Source: RUG563 sp045589355 (GTDB lineage Bacteria; Bacillota; Clostridia; Christensenellales; Aristaeellaceae). Taken from it: a DNA stretch of 37,880 bases. Positions 31,683 to 37,880 of the stretch are shown piece after piece. Position numbers and translations under genes: made by a program. The DNA lies in contig JAZNOW010000042.1 of the NCBI GenBank assembly GCA_045589355.1, forward strand, positions 1 through 37,880, in the 5' to 3' direction. Each line of letters opens with the position of its first letter. Position 1 is the stretch's first letter. Under the pieces are notes generated by a model. It worked only from the letters and a program-made list of their open reading frames with translations, did not search any database and had not been told where the DNA came from.

Positions 31683-33083
31683 TTATATCTTCAGTTCTGC
31701 TTTGACATCGTTGGACGAATATTTGTTGATCATGGGCAGGGAAACATTCTGCAGGAAGTCTTCCACCTGGGAAACACAGCGGCCGATGAATTTCTCGGGC
31801 TTCATGTTTTCCAGCAGCATATCCTTATCGCAGCCAATGTTTTCATCCGCTGCCAGCCGTTCGATCAGCGCTTCGCCGGATTGGATGTTCTGGCTCACAT
31901 GCCGGTATTTCTTGAATACGTCGGCATTTTCCATGCCGTCGGTCATGCGTTCTGCTACCATCAGCGGCAGTTTCTGCATCACCCGGCTGTGCACCACATC
32001 TTCGTTCACAATCAGTCCCTGGGTGATGTTGATGTACAAATTCAGGATGGCGTCCACCGCAAGGAACGCTTCCGATACCGCCAGGCGGCGGTTGGCGCTG
32101 TCATCCAGTGTACGTTCCAGCCACTGGCTGGAGGAGGTAAACGCCGGGTTCAGTGCATCCACCATCACATACCTGGACAGAGCACAGATGCGCTCGGCCC
32201 GGATGGGCGTGTGCATGTAGGGAATGGCGGAAGCGGCAATCTGCTCTTCCTCATACGGTTCTTCCATTTCACCGAAGGCCTGCAAAAGACGCAGGTCGTT
32301 GGCAAATTTGGAAGCGCTCTGGGCAAAGCCCGACAAAGCCGACAGGATGTACGCATCCGTTTTGCGCGAGTATGTCTGTCCAGCCACCGGCACACAGGAA
32401 AGGAATCCCATATCCAGTGCAATTTCCTGTTCCAGCCGCCTTACTTTGTCCTCATCGCCGTCAAACAGCCGCATGAAGCTGGACTGTGTGCCAATGTCCC
32501 CTTTGCTGCCCAGCAGTTTCAGCTTGCTCAGCTGGAATTCCAGGTTTTCCATGTCCATACACAGTTCGTACATCCACAGCGTGGCCCGCTTACCGACGGT
32601 GGTCAGCTTGGTGGGCTGCAGGTGGGTATACCCAAGACAGGGGGTGGCTTTGAACTTATCGGCGAAGGAAGCCATGTTCTTGATCACTTCCGCCGCTTTT
32701 TTCAGCACCACACGGCTGGCTTCGCGCAGGATCACCACGTCGGCATTATCCCCCACAAAGCTTCCGGATGCACCCAGATGAATGATGGGTGCCGCATTGG
32801 GGCACTGCACGCCGTAGGCGTACACATGGCTCATCACGTCGTGGCGCACTACCCTTTCCCGGGCTTCCGCCACATCGTAGTTTACCTGATCCACATAGGC
32901 TTCCAGTTCAGAAATCTGTTCCTTGCTGATATCAAGCCCCAGCATCCTTTCGGCACGGGCCAGGGATACCCACAGCCTGCGCCAGGTGCGGAATTTGAAA
33001 TCCTCCGAAAACAGATACTGCATTTCCTGGCTGGCATAGCGGCTGGAAAGCGGTGAAGTATACGTTTCCTTGTTCTGTGCCAT
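31683..33083 (-). CDS. purB: Adenylosuccinate lyase-like protein with altered active-site motifs
   Basis: By length (466) and sequence it belongs to the branch of adenylosuccinate lyases that includes the human enzyme (SSQWLERTLDDSANRR, GQTYSRK, GYTHLQPTKLTTVGKR). The general-acid His of GYTHLQP (His154) and the catalytic-loop Ser (Ser285) remain. Three usually conserved motifs differ: GATS-type becomes GASGSFVGDNAD (104-115), KGTTGTQ becomes KGDIGTQ (194-200), and SSAMPYKRNP becomes ASAIPYMHTP (284-293), which loses the Lys and Asn of the fumarase/aspartase signature. It may be a PurB with changed chemistry, a paralogue for another substrate or an inactive form. It lies 12 bases after the PurO-like gene, in the pur operon. 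Confidence 0.8.
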   Translation of the reverse strand: MAQNKETYTSPLSSRYASQEMQYLFSEDFKFRTWRRLWVSLARAERMLGLDISKEQISELEAYVDQVNYDVAEARERVVRHDVMSHVYAYGVQCPNAAPIIHLGASGSFVGDNADVVILREASRVVLKKAAEVIKNMASFADKFKATPCLGYTHLQPTKLTTVGKRATLWMYELCMDMENLEFQLSKLKLLGSKGDIGTQSSFMRLFDGDEDKVRRLEQEIALDMGFLSCVPVAGQTYSRKTDAYILSALSGFAQSASKFANDLRLLQAFGEMEEPYEEEQIAASAIPYMHTPIRAERICALSRYVMVDALNPAFTSSSQWLERTLDDSANRRLAVSEAFLAVDAILNLYINITQGLIVNEDVVHSRVMQKLPLMVAERMTDGMENADVFKKYRHVSQNIQSGEALIERLAADENIGCDKDMLLENMKPEKFIGRCVSQVEDFLQNVSLPMINKYSSNDVKAELKI

Positions 33084-33095
33084 GCAAAAACCCTC

Positions 33096-34097
33096 TTACA
33101 TGTTTTTGTTGATCAGCCGTTCTTCCTGGGCGCCGGTTTCCAGGTCGGTATAGCGCACGTACAGGGAAATTTTGTTGTCCTTGTCCAGCGCATTCCACAG
33201 TTCATTGGTGAACGCATCGATATCGTTGCCGATGTTTACACGTTCCGGTTCGCCCTGGAAAGTGGGAATGGGATTGCCGTCGCACACATAGGTGTGGATG
33301 AAATGGCCCAGGCCCTTCAGCGCGGGATAAGAGAAGGTATAGCGGTTGCAGGCAGTGCCTTCGCGGTCGGCGCTCTTGAGGATGCTCATTTCATAAGTGA
33401 AATCCTTTTCGCCGAACGTGATCATGCCGCTGATACGGGGGGTGAAGTTGGGGCCGTCGGGCTCAAATTCACGGGTGGTCAGCGCCTGGGAAAAGCTTTC
33501 GCCCTTCTTCAGCCCTTCCCAGATGGTATCGGTCTGGTCGCCGTTGGTGACGATCAGCTTGTTTTCGTAATTGCGCAAAGCTGCATAGATGATGAGGCTG
33601 GGGTCTTCCACCTTGGAAGCGTCAAAGGGTTCGGTATAGAGCACGTCGTCCCGCTTGACAAAGATGCGGTTGCGGCTGTTGGCGCTGCGGCCCATGATGA
33701 AATAGGCGGCCACGGAACGCTTCCCATCCGGCGTCATTCCCAGCAGAATCCCCCGGCCGGGATAAGAATTGTCCCTCAAAAGGGCGGCGATGTCCTCGGG
33801 GGCATAGACCTCCCCGATGCCCGGCTCGCCGGGGGCGGTGAGCACCCGCAGGTTGCGGGCTACCGGATGGGCCACAGCCGCCTCCTTGAGGCCGGCGGTG
33901 CCCCGGATCACGTCACCGTAGGAAAAGAGCAGGCTGTCGGTCATGCCCAGCACCAGATCCAGACTCCGCATCCCGGAGTCGGCGTCGATGAGCAGGACTT
34001 TTTCCCCCAGAGCGCACAGGGAAACGGCCACGTTGGCGCAAAAGGACGTTTTTCCGGTTCCGCCTTTGCCCGAGGCCACCGCGATCACATTGCCCAT
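33096..34097 (-). CDS. In-frame join of a MinD N-terminal part and a PurO-type IMP cyclohydrolase
   Basis: The 333-residue frame has two unrelated halves. Residues 1 to about 108 are MinD: the deviant Walker A ASGKGGTGKTSFCANVAVSL (8-27), LLIDADSGMRSLDLVLG (35-51), then NLRVLTAPGEPGIGEVYAPED (82-102), cut before the rest of the ATPase, including its switch II and membrane-targeting helix. Residues about 104-333 are a nearly whole PurO-type IMP cyclohydrolase (NSYPGRGILLGMTPDGK, AYFIMGRSANSRNR, NGDQTDTIWEG, GPNFTPRISG), the enzyme that closes the IMP ring and the expected partner of the transformylase downstream. The start and promoter belong to minD. Codon use changes near the join. I think the frame is more likely a joint of two genomes than a real protein. 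Confidence 0.8.
   Translation of the reverse strand: MGNVIAVASGKGGTGKTSFCANVAVSLCALGEKVLLIDADSGMRSLDLVLGMTDSLLFSYGDVIRGTAGLKEAAVAHPVARNLRVLTAPGEPGIGEVYAPEDIAALLRDNSYPGRGILLGMTPDGKRSVAAYFIMGRSANSRNRIFVKRDDVLYTEPFDASKVEDPSLIIYAALRNYENKLIVTNGDQTDTIWEGLKKGESFSQALTTREFEPDGPNFTPRISGMITFGEKDFTYEMSILKSADREGTACNRYTFSYPALKGLGHFIHTYVCDGNPIPTFQGEPERVNIGNDIDAFTNELWNALDKDNKISLYVRYTDLETGAQEERLINKNM
33700..33800 (-). other. Probable breakpoint between two genomic sources
   Basis: Reading the minus strand, codons up to about 33,790 use GAG, GGG, CCC and GCC as in the mre genes, and codons after about 33,715 use GAA, CGC and GGC as in the pur genes. The 70 bases between (GGG, GGA, AGG and TTG codons) are ambiguous. 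The join falls where MinD and PurO could both read a short stretch like DIAALLRD. Confidence 0.65.
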
Positions 34098-34114
34098 GGA
34101 GGTGCTCCTTTCCG

Positions 34115-34129
34115 GTCTGCAACGCAGAC
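34115..34129 (-). other. Hairpin in the minD leader
   Basis: GTCTGC and GCAGAC pair around a three-base loop in the short leader of minD, just before its ribosome binding site. The role is unknown. Confidence 0.4.
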
Positions 34130-34140
34130 TAATTTATCAT

Positions 34141-34169
34141 AGTATAAGGGAGATTCACAAAAATCTCAA
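34141..34169 (-). promoter_or_regulatory. Promoter of minD
   Basis: On the minus strand TTGAGA (34164-34169) and TATACT (34141-34146) are 17 bases apart, in the 114-base gap between mrdA and minD. AAAGGAG precedes the minD ATG at 34097. Confidence 0.75.
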
Positions 34170-34211
34170 GAGGAAAACGCAAATTGTTAGGAACTTGCAA
34201 TAAAAGCCGGT

Positions 34212-36263
34212 TTACTGTTCGGTATCCAGACCCAAGCCGAAGTACTCGTCGTAAATGGCGATGGCCACGGGAGCCAGACTGCCGCCGGAAGAGGCGTACT
34301 CGCCCACCACGCAGACGGCGATCTGGGGATCGTCATAGGGGGCAAAGGACACGAACACGCCGGTGGCCGAGTGGTTGACCATCTGGGCCGAACCGGTCTT
34401 GCCACCCACCTGAATGGGGAAGCCGGCAAAGTAGGAACTGGCGGTACCATCCTCGGTGACCACGCCGCGCATACCTTCCTTGATGGCGTCCACCGAGGTC
34501 TGGGCGATGTCCACCGTATTGAGGACGGTGGGCTGTACCTCTTCATAAACCTCGGTACCGGTGTAGTCGGTGACGGTTTTCAGCAGATGGGGCTGATAGC
34601 GGGTGCCGCCGTTGACCAGCGTGGCCACATAGTTGACCAGCTGCAGGGGGGTGAACTGGTGGTCGGACTGACCGATGGCCGCCATCAGGGTGTCGGCGGC
34701 GTACCACTTTTCGCCGCCCTTGGCCTCACGGGATTCGGGGCCGGCCAGATTGCCGGCCTTTTCCCCGGCCAGTTCCACACCGGTCTTCTGTCCCAGACCC
34801 AACTGGGTGGCGTACTTGTTCAGCCGGTCCATCTGCAAAAGATAGCCCATCTCGTAGAAGAAATAGTTGCAGGAATATTTCAGCGCCTGACTCACGTTGA
34901 TCTCGCCGTGGGTGCCGCCGTGCTGACGGTAGATCCAGCAGCGGGGGCTGTAGCCCACATCGGCGTAGCGGGTATAAATGCCCTTGTCCACGATCTTGGT
35001 GCGGGGGGTGATCTCCCCTTCCTCCAGCGCCGCCAGAGCGGTGCACATCTTGAAGGTGGAACCGGGGGAATAGACCGATTGGATGGTGCGGTTGAGGAAG
35101 GGCGACAGAGGATCGGTGGCGTTGGCGGCGTAATCCTTCTGAAAGGTCTCCAGACTGTAGGTGGGCCAACTGGCCATCACCAGGATCTCGCCGGTATGCA
35201 CGTCGATGGCCACGGCCGCGCCGCCCTCCACATCGGCGCCGTCGCCGTCACGGGAGGCTTCGCCCTTGGCCTTGATGCCGGCCAGCGTATCGGCCAGCGC
35301 CTGCTCGGCCCGCTCCTGCAGGGCCAGATCCAGCGTCAGATAGCAATTTTTGCCCGGTTGGGGCTCCTCCACCAGATATTCCGACACCAGTTGTCCGGTG
35401 ATGCCGTCCACCTCCACCGCCCGGATGCCGTCTGTGCCCCGGAGGTATGACTCCAGCGCCTGCTCCATGCCGCTTTTGCCGATGGTGTCGGTGAGGGTGT
35501 AGCCCTCGTCCTTATGGGCCTCGTACTCCTCGGAGTCGATGGCGGCCACCCGACCCAGCACCTGGGCCGCGGCGGCGGTGTGGTATTCCCGGCTGTCGGA
35601 CACCTGCACGGTGACGCCGGGCAGTTCATAACTCTGCTCGGACAGACGGGCCACCGTGTGGATATCCAGCGCCTCCACCACGGTGATGGGGGTATTGTAG
35701 CCGGAGAACTGCTTGTCCTCCAGATAATAGCGCAGGCCGATGACCGCCCGGCGCTCTTCCAGCGACAGGTCGGGATCCACCCCGTAGCGGTCGCACAGCA
35801 GACCGAACAGGCGGGCGGGGGTCAGTTCCTCGGCAGAGGGCCACTCCAGATTCTTCAGAAACCGGGCCAGTTTGCGGCCGTCGCCGCTCTCCAGCGAGGA
35901 GTAGGTATAGGTAAGGGGCATCTGCCAGTTTAGGGGCAGCACATCCAGACAGGCCACGTCGGCCTCCCGCAGGGTCTTGTACATCTGCAGCAGCACATCG
36001 TTCTGGATGGATTTTTCCCATTGGTAATAGTCCAGCTGTACCGAAAACACCAGAGCGTTGCCCACCATGGTCCTGCCGCTGCGGTCGAGGATCTCGCCCC
36101 GGGAGGCGATCTCATCATATTCCCGGATCACGTTGGTATAGGAGGTGTCGGTGACATTGGGGCCCTGGATCAGCTGCAGCTGGATCATCCGGTAGGACAG
36201 CATGGCGGCGATCACCAGCAGGATGCCGCAAAGAACGGCGATGCGTGTGGCGCGTGCTTTCAT
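34212..36263 (-). CDS. mrdA: Penicillin-binding protein 2 (elongasome transpeptidase)
   Basis: This 683-residue class B PBP crosslinks peptidoglycan during cell elongation. An N-terminal membrane anchor (about 8-27, IAVLCGILLVIAAMLSY) leads to the PBP dimerisation domain with SRGEILDRSGRTMVGNAL (~54). The transpeptidase domain has the SxxK motif SPGSTFKM, SCN in KYSCNYFFYEMG, and KTG in VGGKTGSAQM. I start at ATG 36263 because it gives the anchor at the N-terminus, has GGAGG-type spacing (GGAGGAGACCAC), and overlaps the mreD stop by four bases (ATGA). It is part of the maf-mreC-mreD-mrdA-minD cluster and has the codon use of that cluster, with GAG frequent. Confidence 0.95.
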   Translation of the reverse strand: MKARATRIAVLCGILLVIAAMLSYRMIQLQLIQGPNVTDTSYTNVIREYDEIASRGEILDRSGRTMVGNALVFSVQLDYYQWEKSIQNDVLLQMYKTLREADVACLDVLPLNWQMPLTYTYSSLESGDGRKLARFLKNLEWPSAEELTPARLFGLLCDRYGVDPDLSLEERRAVIGLRYYLEDKQFSGYNTPITVVEALDIHTVARLSEQSYELPGVTVQVSDSREYHTAAAAQVLGRVAAIDSEEYEAHKDEGYTLTDTIGKSGMEQALESYLRGTDGIRAVEVDGITGQLVSEYLVEEPQPGKNCYLTLDLALQERAEQALADTLAGIKAKGEASRDGDGADVEGGAAVAIDVHTGEILVMASWPTYSLETFQKDYAANATDPLSPFLNRTIQSVYSPGSTFKMCTALAALEEGEITPRTKIVDKGIYTRYADVGYSPRCWIYRQHGGTHGEINVSQALKYSCNYFFYEMGYLLQMDRLNKYATQLGLGQKTGVELAGEKAGNLAGPESREAKGGEKWYAADTLMAAIGQSDHQFTPLQLVNYVATLVNGGTRYQPHLLKTVTDYTGTEVYEEVQPTVLNTVDIAQTSVDAIKEGMRGVVTEDGTASSYFAGFPIQVGGKTGSAQMVNHSATGVFVSFAPYDDPQIAVCVVGEYASSGGSLAPVAIAIYDEYFGLGLDTEQ

Positions 36264-36778
36264 GTGGTCTCCTCCGTAAAGCGCCGGTGGATGAGAAACA
36301 CCAGCCCATAGGCCAGCGCCCCTGCCGGCAGGGACAGGAGCAACTGGCGGCCAAACAGCCCCAGTGCCTGAGGCAGACCCATGCCGTAGATCAGCAGGTC
36401 GTGGAACACATAGCGGAAAAAGGACTCCACCGCCACGCAGACCAGACCGCCGGCAAGGGCAGAAAACAGGATATTGCGCAGATACTGGGCGCCGAACAGA
36501 CCGAAGAGGATGCCGAACAGCCCCAGACTCAGCGAGGCGAAGCCCTCCACCCCCGTGGTGTTGAGGCTCAGCAGCACCCCGCCGGCAAAGCCGAAGACGC
36601 CCCCCGCATAGGGGCCGTCCAGCAGAGCCACCGAGGCCACCAGAAAGGGCAGGGCGTTGACGGTGGCACCGTTGAGCCACACCGCCGTCCCCCGGGAGGA
36701 CTGCAGCACGAAAAAGCCCAGCATCAGCAGGGCGTAACTTCCGTATTTCAGCCAGGTGTATCGGTCAGATCGAATCAT
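36260..36778 (-). CDS. mreD: Rod shape-determining protein MreD
   Basis: This is a 172-residue membrane protein with about five hydrophobic segments (YGSYALLMLGFFVLQ, NALPFLVASVALL, FGFAGGVLLSLN, LSLGLFGILFGLFGA, LLLSLPAGALAYGLVFLI). It has the low-identity, polytopic pattern of MreD and sits in its standard place between mreC and mrdA. The start lies three bases after the mreC stop and the end overlaps mrdA by four bases. It is assigned mostly by context and topology. Confidence 0.85.
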   Translation of the reverse strand: MIRSDRYTWLKYGSYALLMLGFFVLQSSRGTAVWLNGATVNALPFLVASVALLDGPYAGGVFGFAGGVLLSLNTTGVEGFASLSLGLFGILFGLFGAQYLRNILFSALAGGLVCVAVESFFRYVFHDLLIYGMGLPQALGLFGRQLLLSLPAGALAYGLVFLIHRRFTEETT

Positions 36779-36781
36779 AAG

Positions 36782-37609
36782 TCAGTTATCGACGTGGAAT
36801 TCCTTGACCACCAGCACGGTGCTCAGCTGATCAAGTTCCACGGCAGGGCGGACGGAGGCATAGCTGCTGATGCCATGGCTCTCCTGACGGAACTCCTCCA
36901 CCCGGCCGATGATCAGGTCGGGGGGATAGGCGCCGCCGTTGGTGGGGATCACGTCGCCGGGGCGCACGTCGGCGTCGTTCTCCAGATAGGAGACCTTCAG
37001 CAGGCCGTCGGAGGCAAGGGCGAAGTCACCGCCGGTGACCACCACCTCCCGGGTGCGGGAAACCGACGCCGAAGAGGAAAAGTCCACGTGGATCACCGTT
37101 TTGACCACGCAATGGGTGAGCCCCACTTCGTCCACAAAGCCCACCAGACCGTCGCCGGTGATGACGCAGTCGCCGGCCTCGATGCCCGAAACGCTGCCCC
37201 GGTCGAGGGTGATGGCGCTTTCAAAGCCTTTTCCGGTCACCGACACCACCGAGCACAGTTCCAGCGAGAAATCGGCCCGCTTGGCCTTGACGCCGGCGGC
37301 CTCCCGCAGGGCATCGTTTTCCTTGATGGCGGCGTTGTACTCGATCTCCAGTTTTTCGTACTCCTGGATCTTCTGCCGGAGCTGCTGATTTTCCAACTGC
37401 AGGTCATCGTAGCGGTAGAAGTAGCCGAACAGGTCGGTAAACCGGTCGCCGGCCAGCGCCACGCCCTTTTGCAGCGGGGTGACAATGGCACCGGTGATGC
37501 TGCGCAGCACCGAAGGCCGCCCGGTGGCAGCCGAAAAAAGGGTCAAAACCAGACACACCAGCACCAGAAGGGCCGCGAACCAGAAGAGTTTGGACTGGAA
37601 CAGTTTCAT
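36782..37609 (-). CDS. mreC: Rod shape-determining protein MreC
   Basis: The 275-residue protein has one N-terminal membrane helix (about 8-26, LFWFAALLVLVCLVLTLFS), a coiled coil (about 69-105, YDDLQLENQQLRQKIQEYEK and on) and a C-terminal beta-barrel domain, the layout of MreC, which links cell-wall enzymes to the MreB filament. DRGSVSGIEAGDCVITGDGLVG is the characteristic barrel sequence. It is coupled to maf by a four-base overlap (ATGA). No mreB is in the window. Confidence 0.95.
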   Translation of the reverse strand: MKLFQSKLFWFAALLVLVCLVLTLFSAATGRPSVLRSITGAIVTPLQKGVALAGDRFTDLFGYFYRYDDLQLENQQLRQKIQEYEKLEIEYNAAIKENDALREAAGVKAKRADFSLELCSVVSVTGKGFESAITLDRGSVSGIEAGDCVITGDGLVGFVDEVGLTHCVVKTVIHVDFSSSASVSRTREVVVTGGDFALASDGLLKVSYLENDADVRPGDVIPTNGGAYPPDLIIGRVEEFRQESHGISSYASVRPAVELDQLSTVLVVKEFHVDN

Positions 37610-37880
37610 GCGCCGGCTCCTTCCTCCAGCGGCACGCCCATCTCGGTCAGCAGCCGGTACAGGGGGCTGACGGGCAGACCCACCACGTTGGCGTAGTCGC
37701 CCTCGATGCCCTTGACCAGCAGGGCGCCCTTGCCCTGAATGCCGTAGGCGCCGGCCTTGTCCATGGGCTCGCCGGTGGACACGTACCAGTTGATCATGCC
37801 GTCGCTCAGGTCATGGAAGGTGACCCGGGTGCGCTCCACAAAGGAGCGGGTCTCACCACGGTAGGACACCGCCACGCCGG
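37606..37880 (-). CDS. maf: Maf-like nucleotide pyrophosphatase, C-terminal part (5' end outside window)
   Basis: At least 91 residues of the C-terminal half are present and run off the window edge. They include SYRGETRSFVERTRVTF, the catalytic-site YVSTGEPMDKAGAYGIQGKG and GIEGDYANVVGLPVSPLY, all standard in Maf proteins, which hydrolyse modified or non-canonical NTPs and are linked to septum formation. It is the first visible gene of the mre cluster and overlaps mreC by four bases. The ending (EEGAGA) follows the usual length. Confidence 0.93.
   Translation of the reverse strand, partial: GVAVSYRGETRSFVERTRVTFHDLSDGMINWYVSTGEPMDKAGAYGIQGKGALLVKGIEGDYANVVGLPVSPLYRLLTEMGVPLEEGAGA

Overview
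The window reads as DNA from a low-oxygen, plant-polysaccharide-fermenting member of the Clostridia (Bacillota). The grounds are clostridial ribosome binding sites, a CUT1 sugar importer of the LplB/YtcP type, cytoplasmic GH9/GH10/GH31/CE2 enzymes, a D-2-hydroxyacid (lactate) dehydrogenase, and a one-piece PurL with a split PurH (separate AICAR transformylase plus PurO-type IMP cyclohydrolase). From 1 to about 33.7 kb the genes strongly prefer GAA for Glu and GGC for Gly.

Layout: (1) 1-0.5 kb: the 3' end of an unrecognised gene and a tRNA-Leu(CAA). (2) 0.7-10.9 kb: a sugar-uptake operon on the + strand: LacI regulator, a membrane-anchored protein with three ~150-residue repeats, two ABC permeases (the first with a ~190-residue extra membrane domain), a solute-binding protein without a lipobox, and a YicI-type alpha-xylosidase whose two catalytic Asp fall at exactly the E. 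coli YicI positions. (3) 10.9-16 kb, - strand: lactate dehydrogenase, small XRE regulator, M18 aminopeptidase, DUF368 membrane protein, and an AraC-HTH/aminoglycoside-phosphotransferase-like fusion. (4) 16-22.3 kb: intracellular hemicellulose genes (GH10, CE2 esterase, a second SGNH esterase, GH9) and a PHP-domain protein, arranged around two divergent promoter regions. (5) 22.3-33.8 kb, - strand: a small membrane protein, then a purine/one-carbon operon read as purO, purB-like, AICAR transformylase, glyA, purD, purL, fhs. (6) 33.8-37.9 kb, - strand: maf, mreC, mreD, mrdA (PBP2) and the first third of minD, a cell-shape/division cluster with different codon use (GAG and GGG common) and visibly higher GC.

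The genes of (2) and (4) fit one pathway: binding and import of xyloglucan/xylan-type oligosaccharides, then deacetylation and hydrolysis inside the cell, since none of the hydrolases or esterases has a signal peptide. In (5), Fhs and GlyA supply the folate one-carbon units used by the AICAR transformylase, and PurO closes the IMP ring.

Two points deserve most attention. First, about 105 residues of MinD run in frame into an almost complete PurO, exactly where codon usage and gene context change; this is either a chimeric assembly joint or a real rearrangement, and I favour the joint. Second, the sugar importer has three unusual parts side by side (repeat protein, extended permease, non-lipidated binding protein), which may together be a distinct way of capturing oligosaccharides at the cell surface. 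The purB gene also lacks several residues normally invariant in adenylosuccinate lyase.
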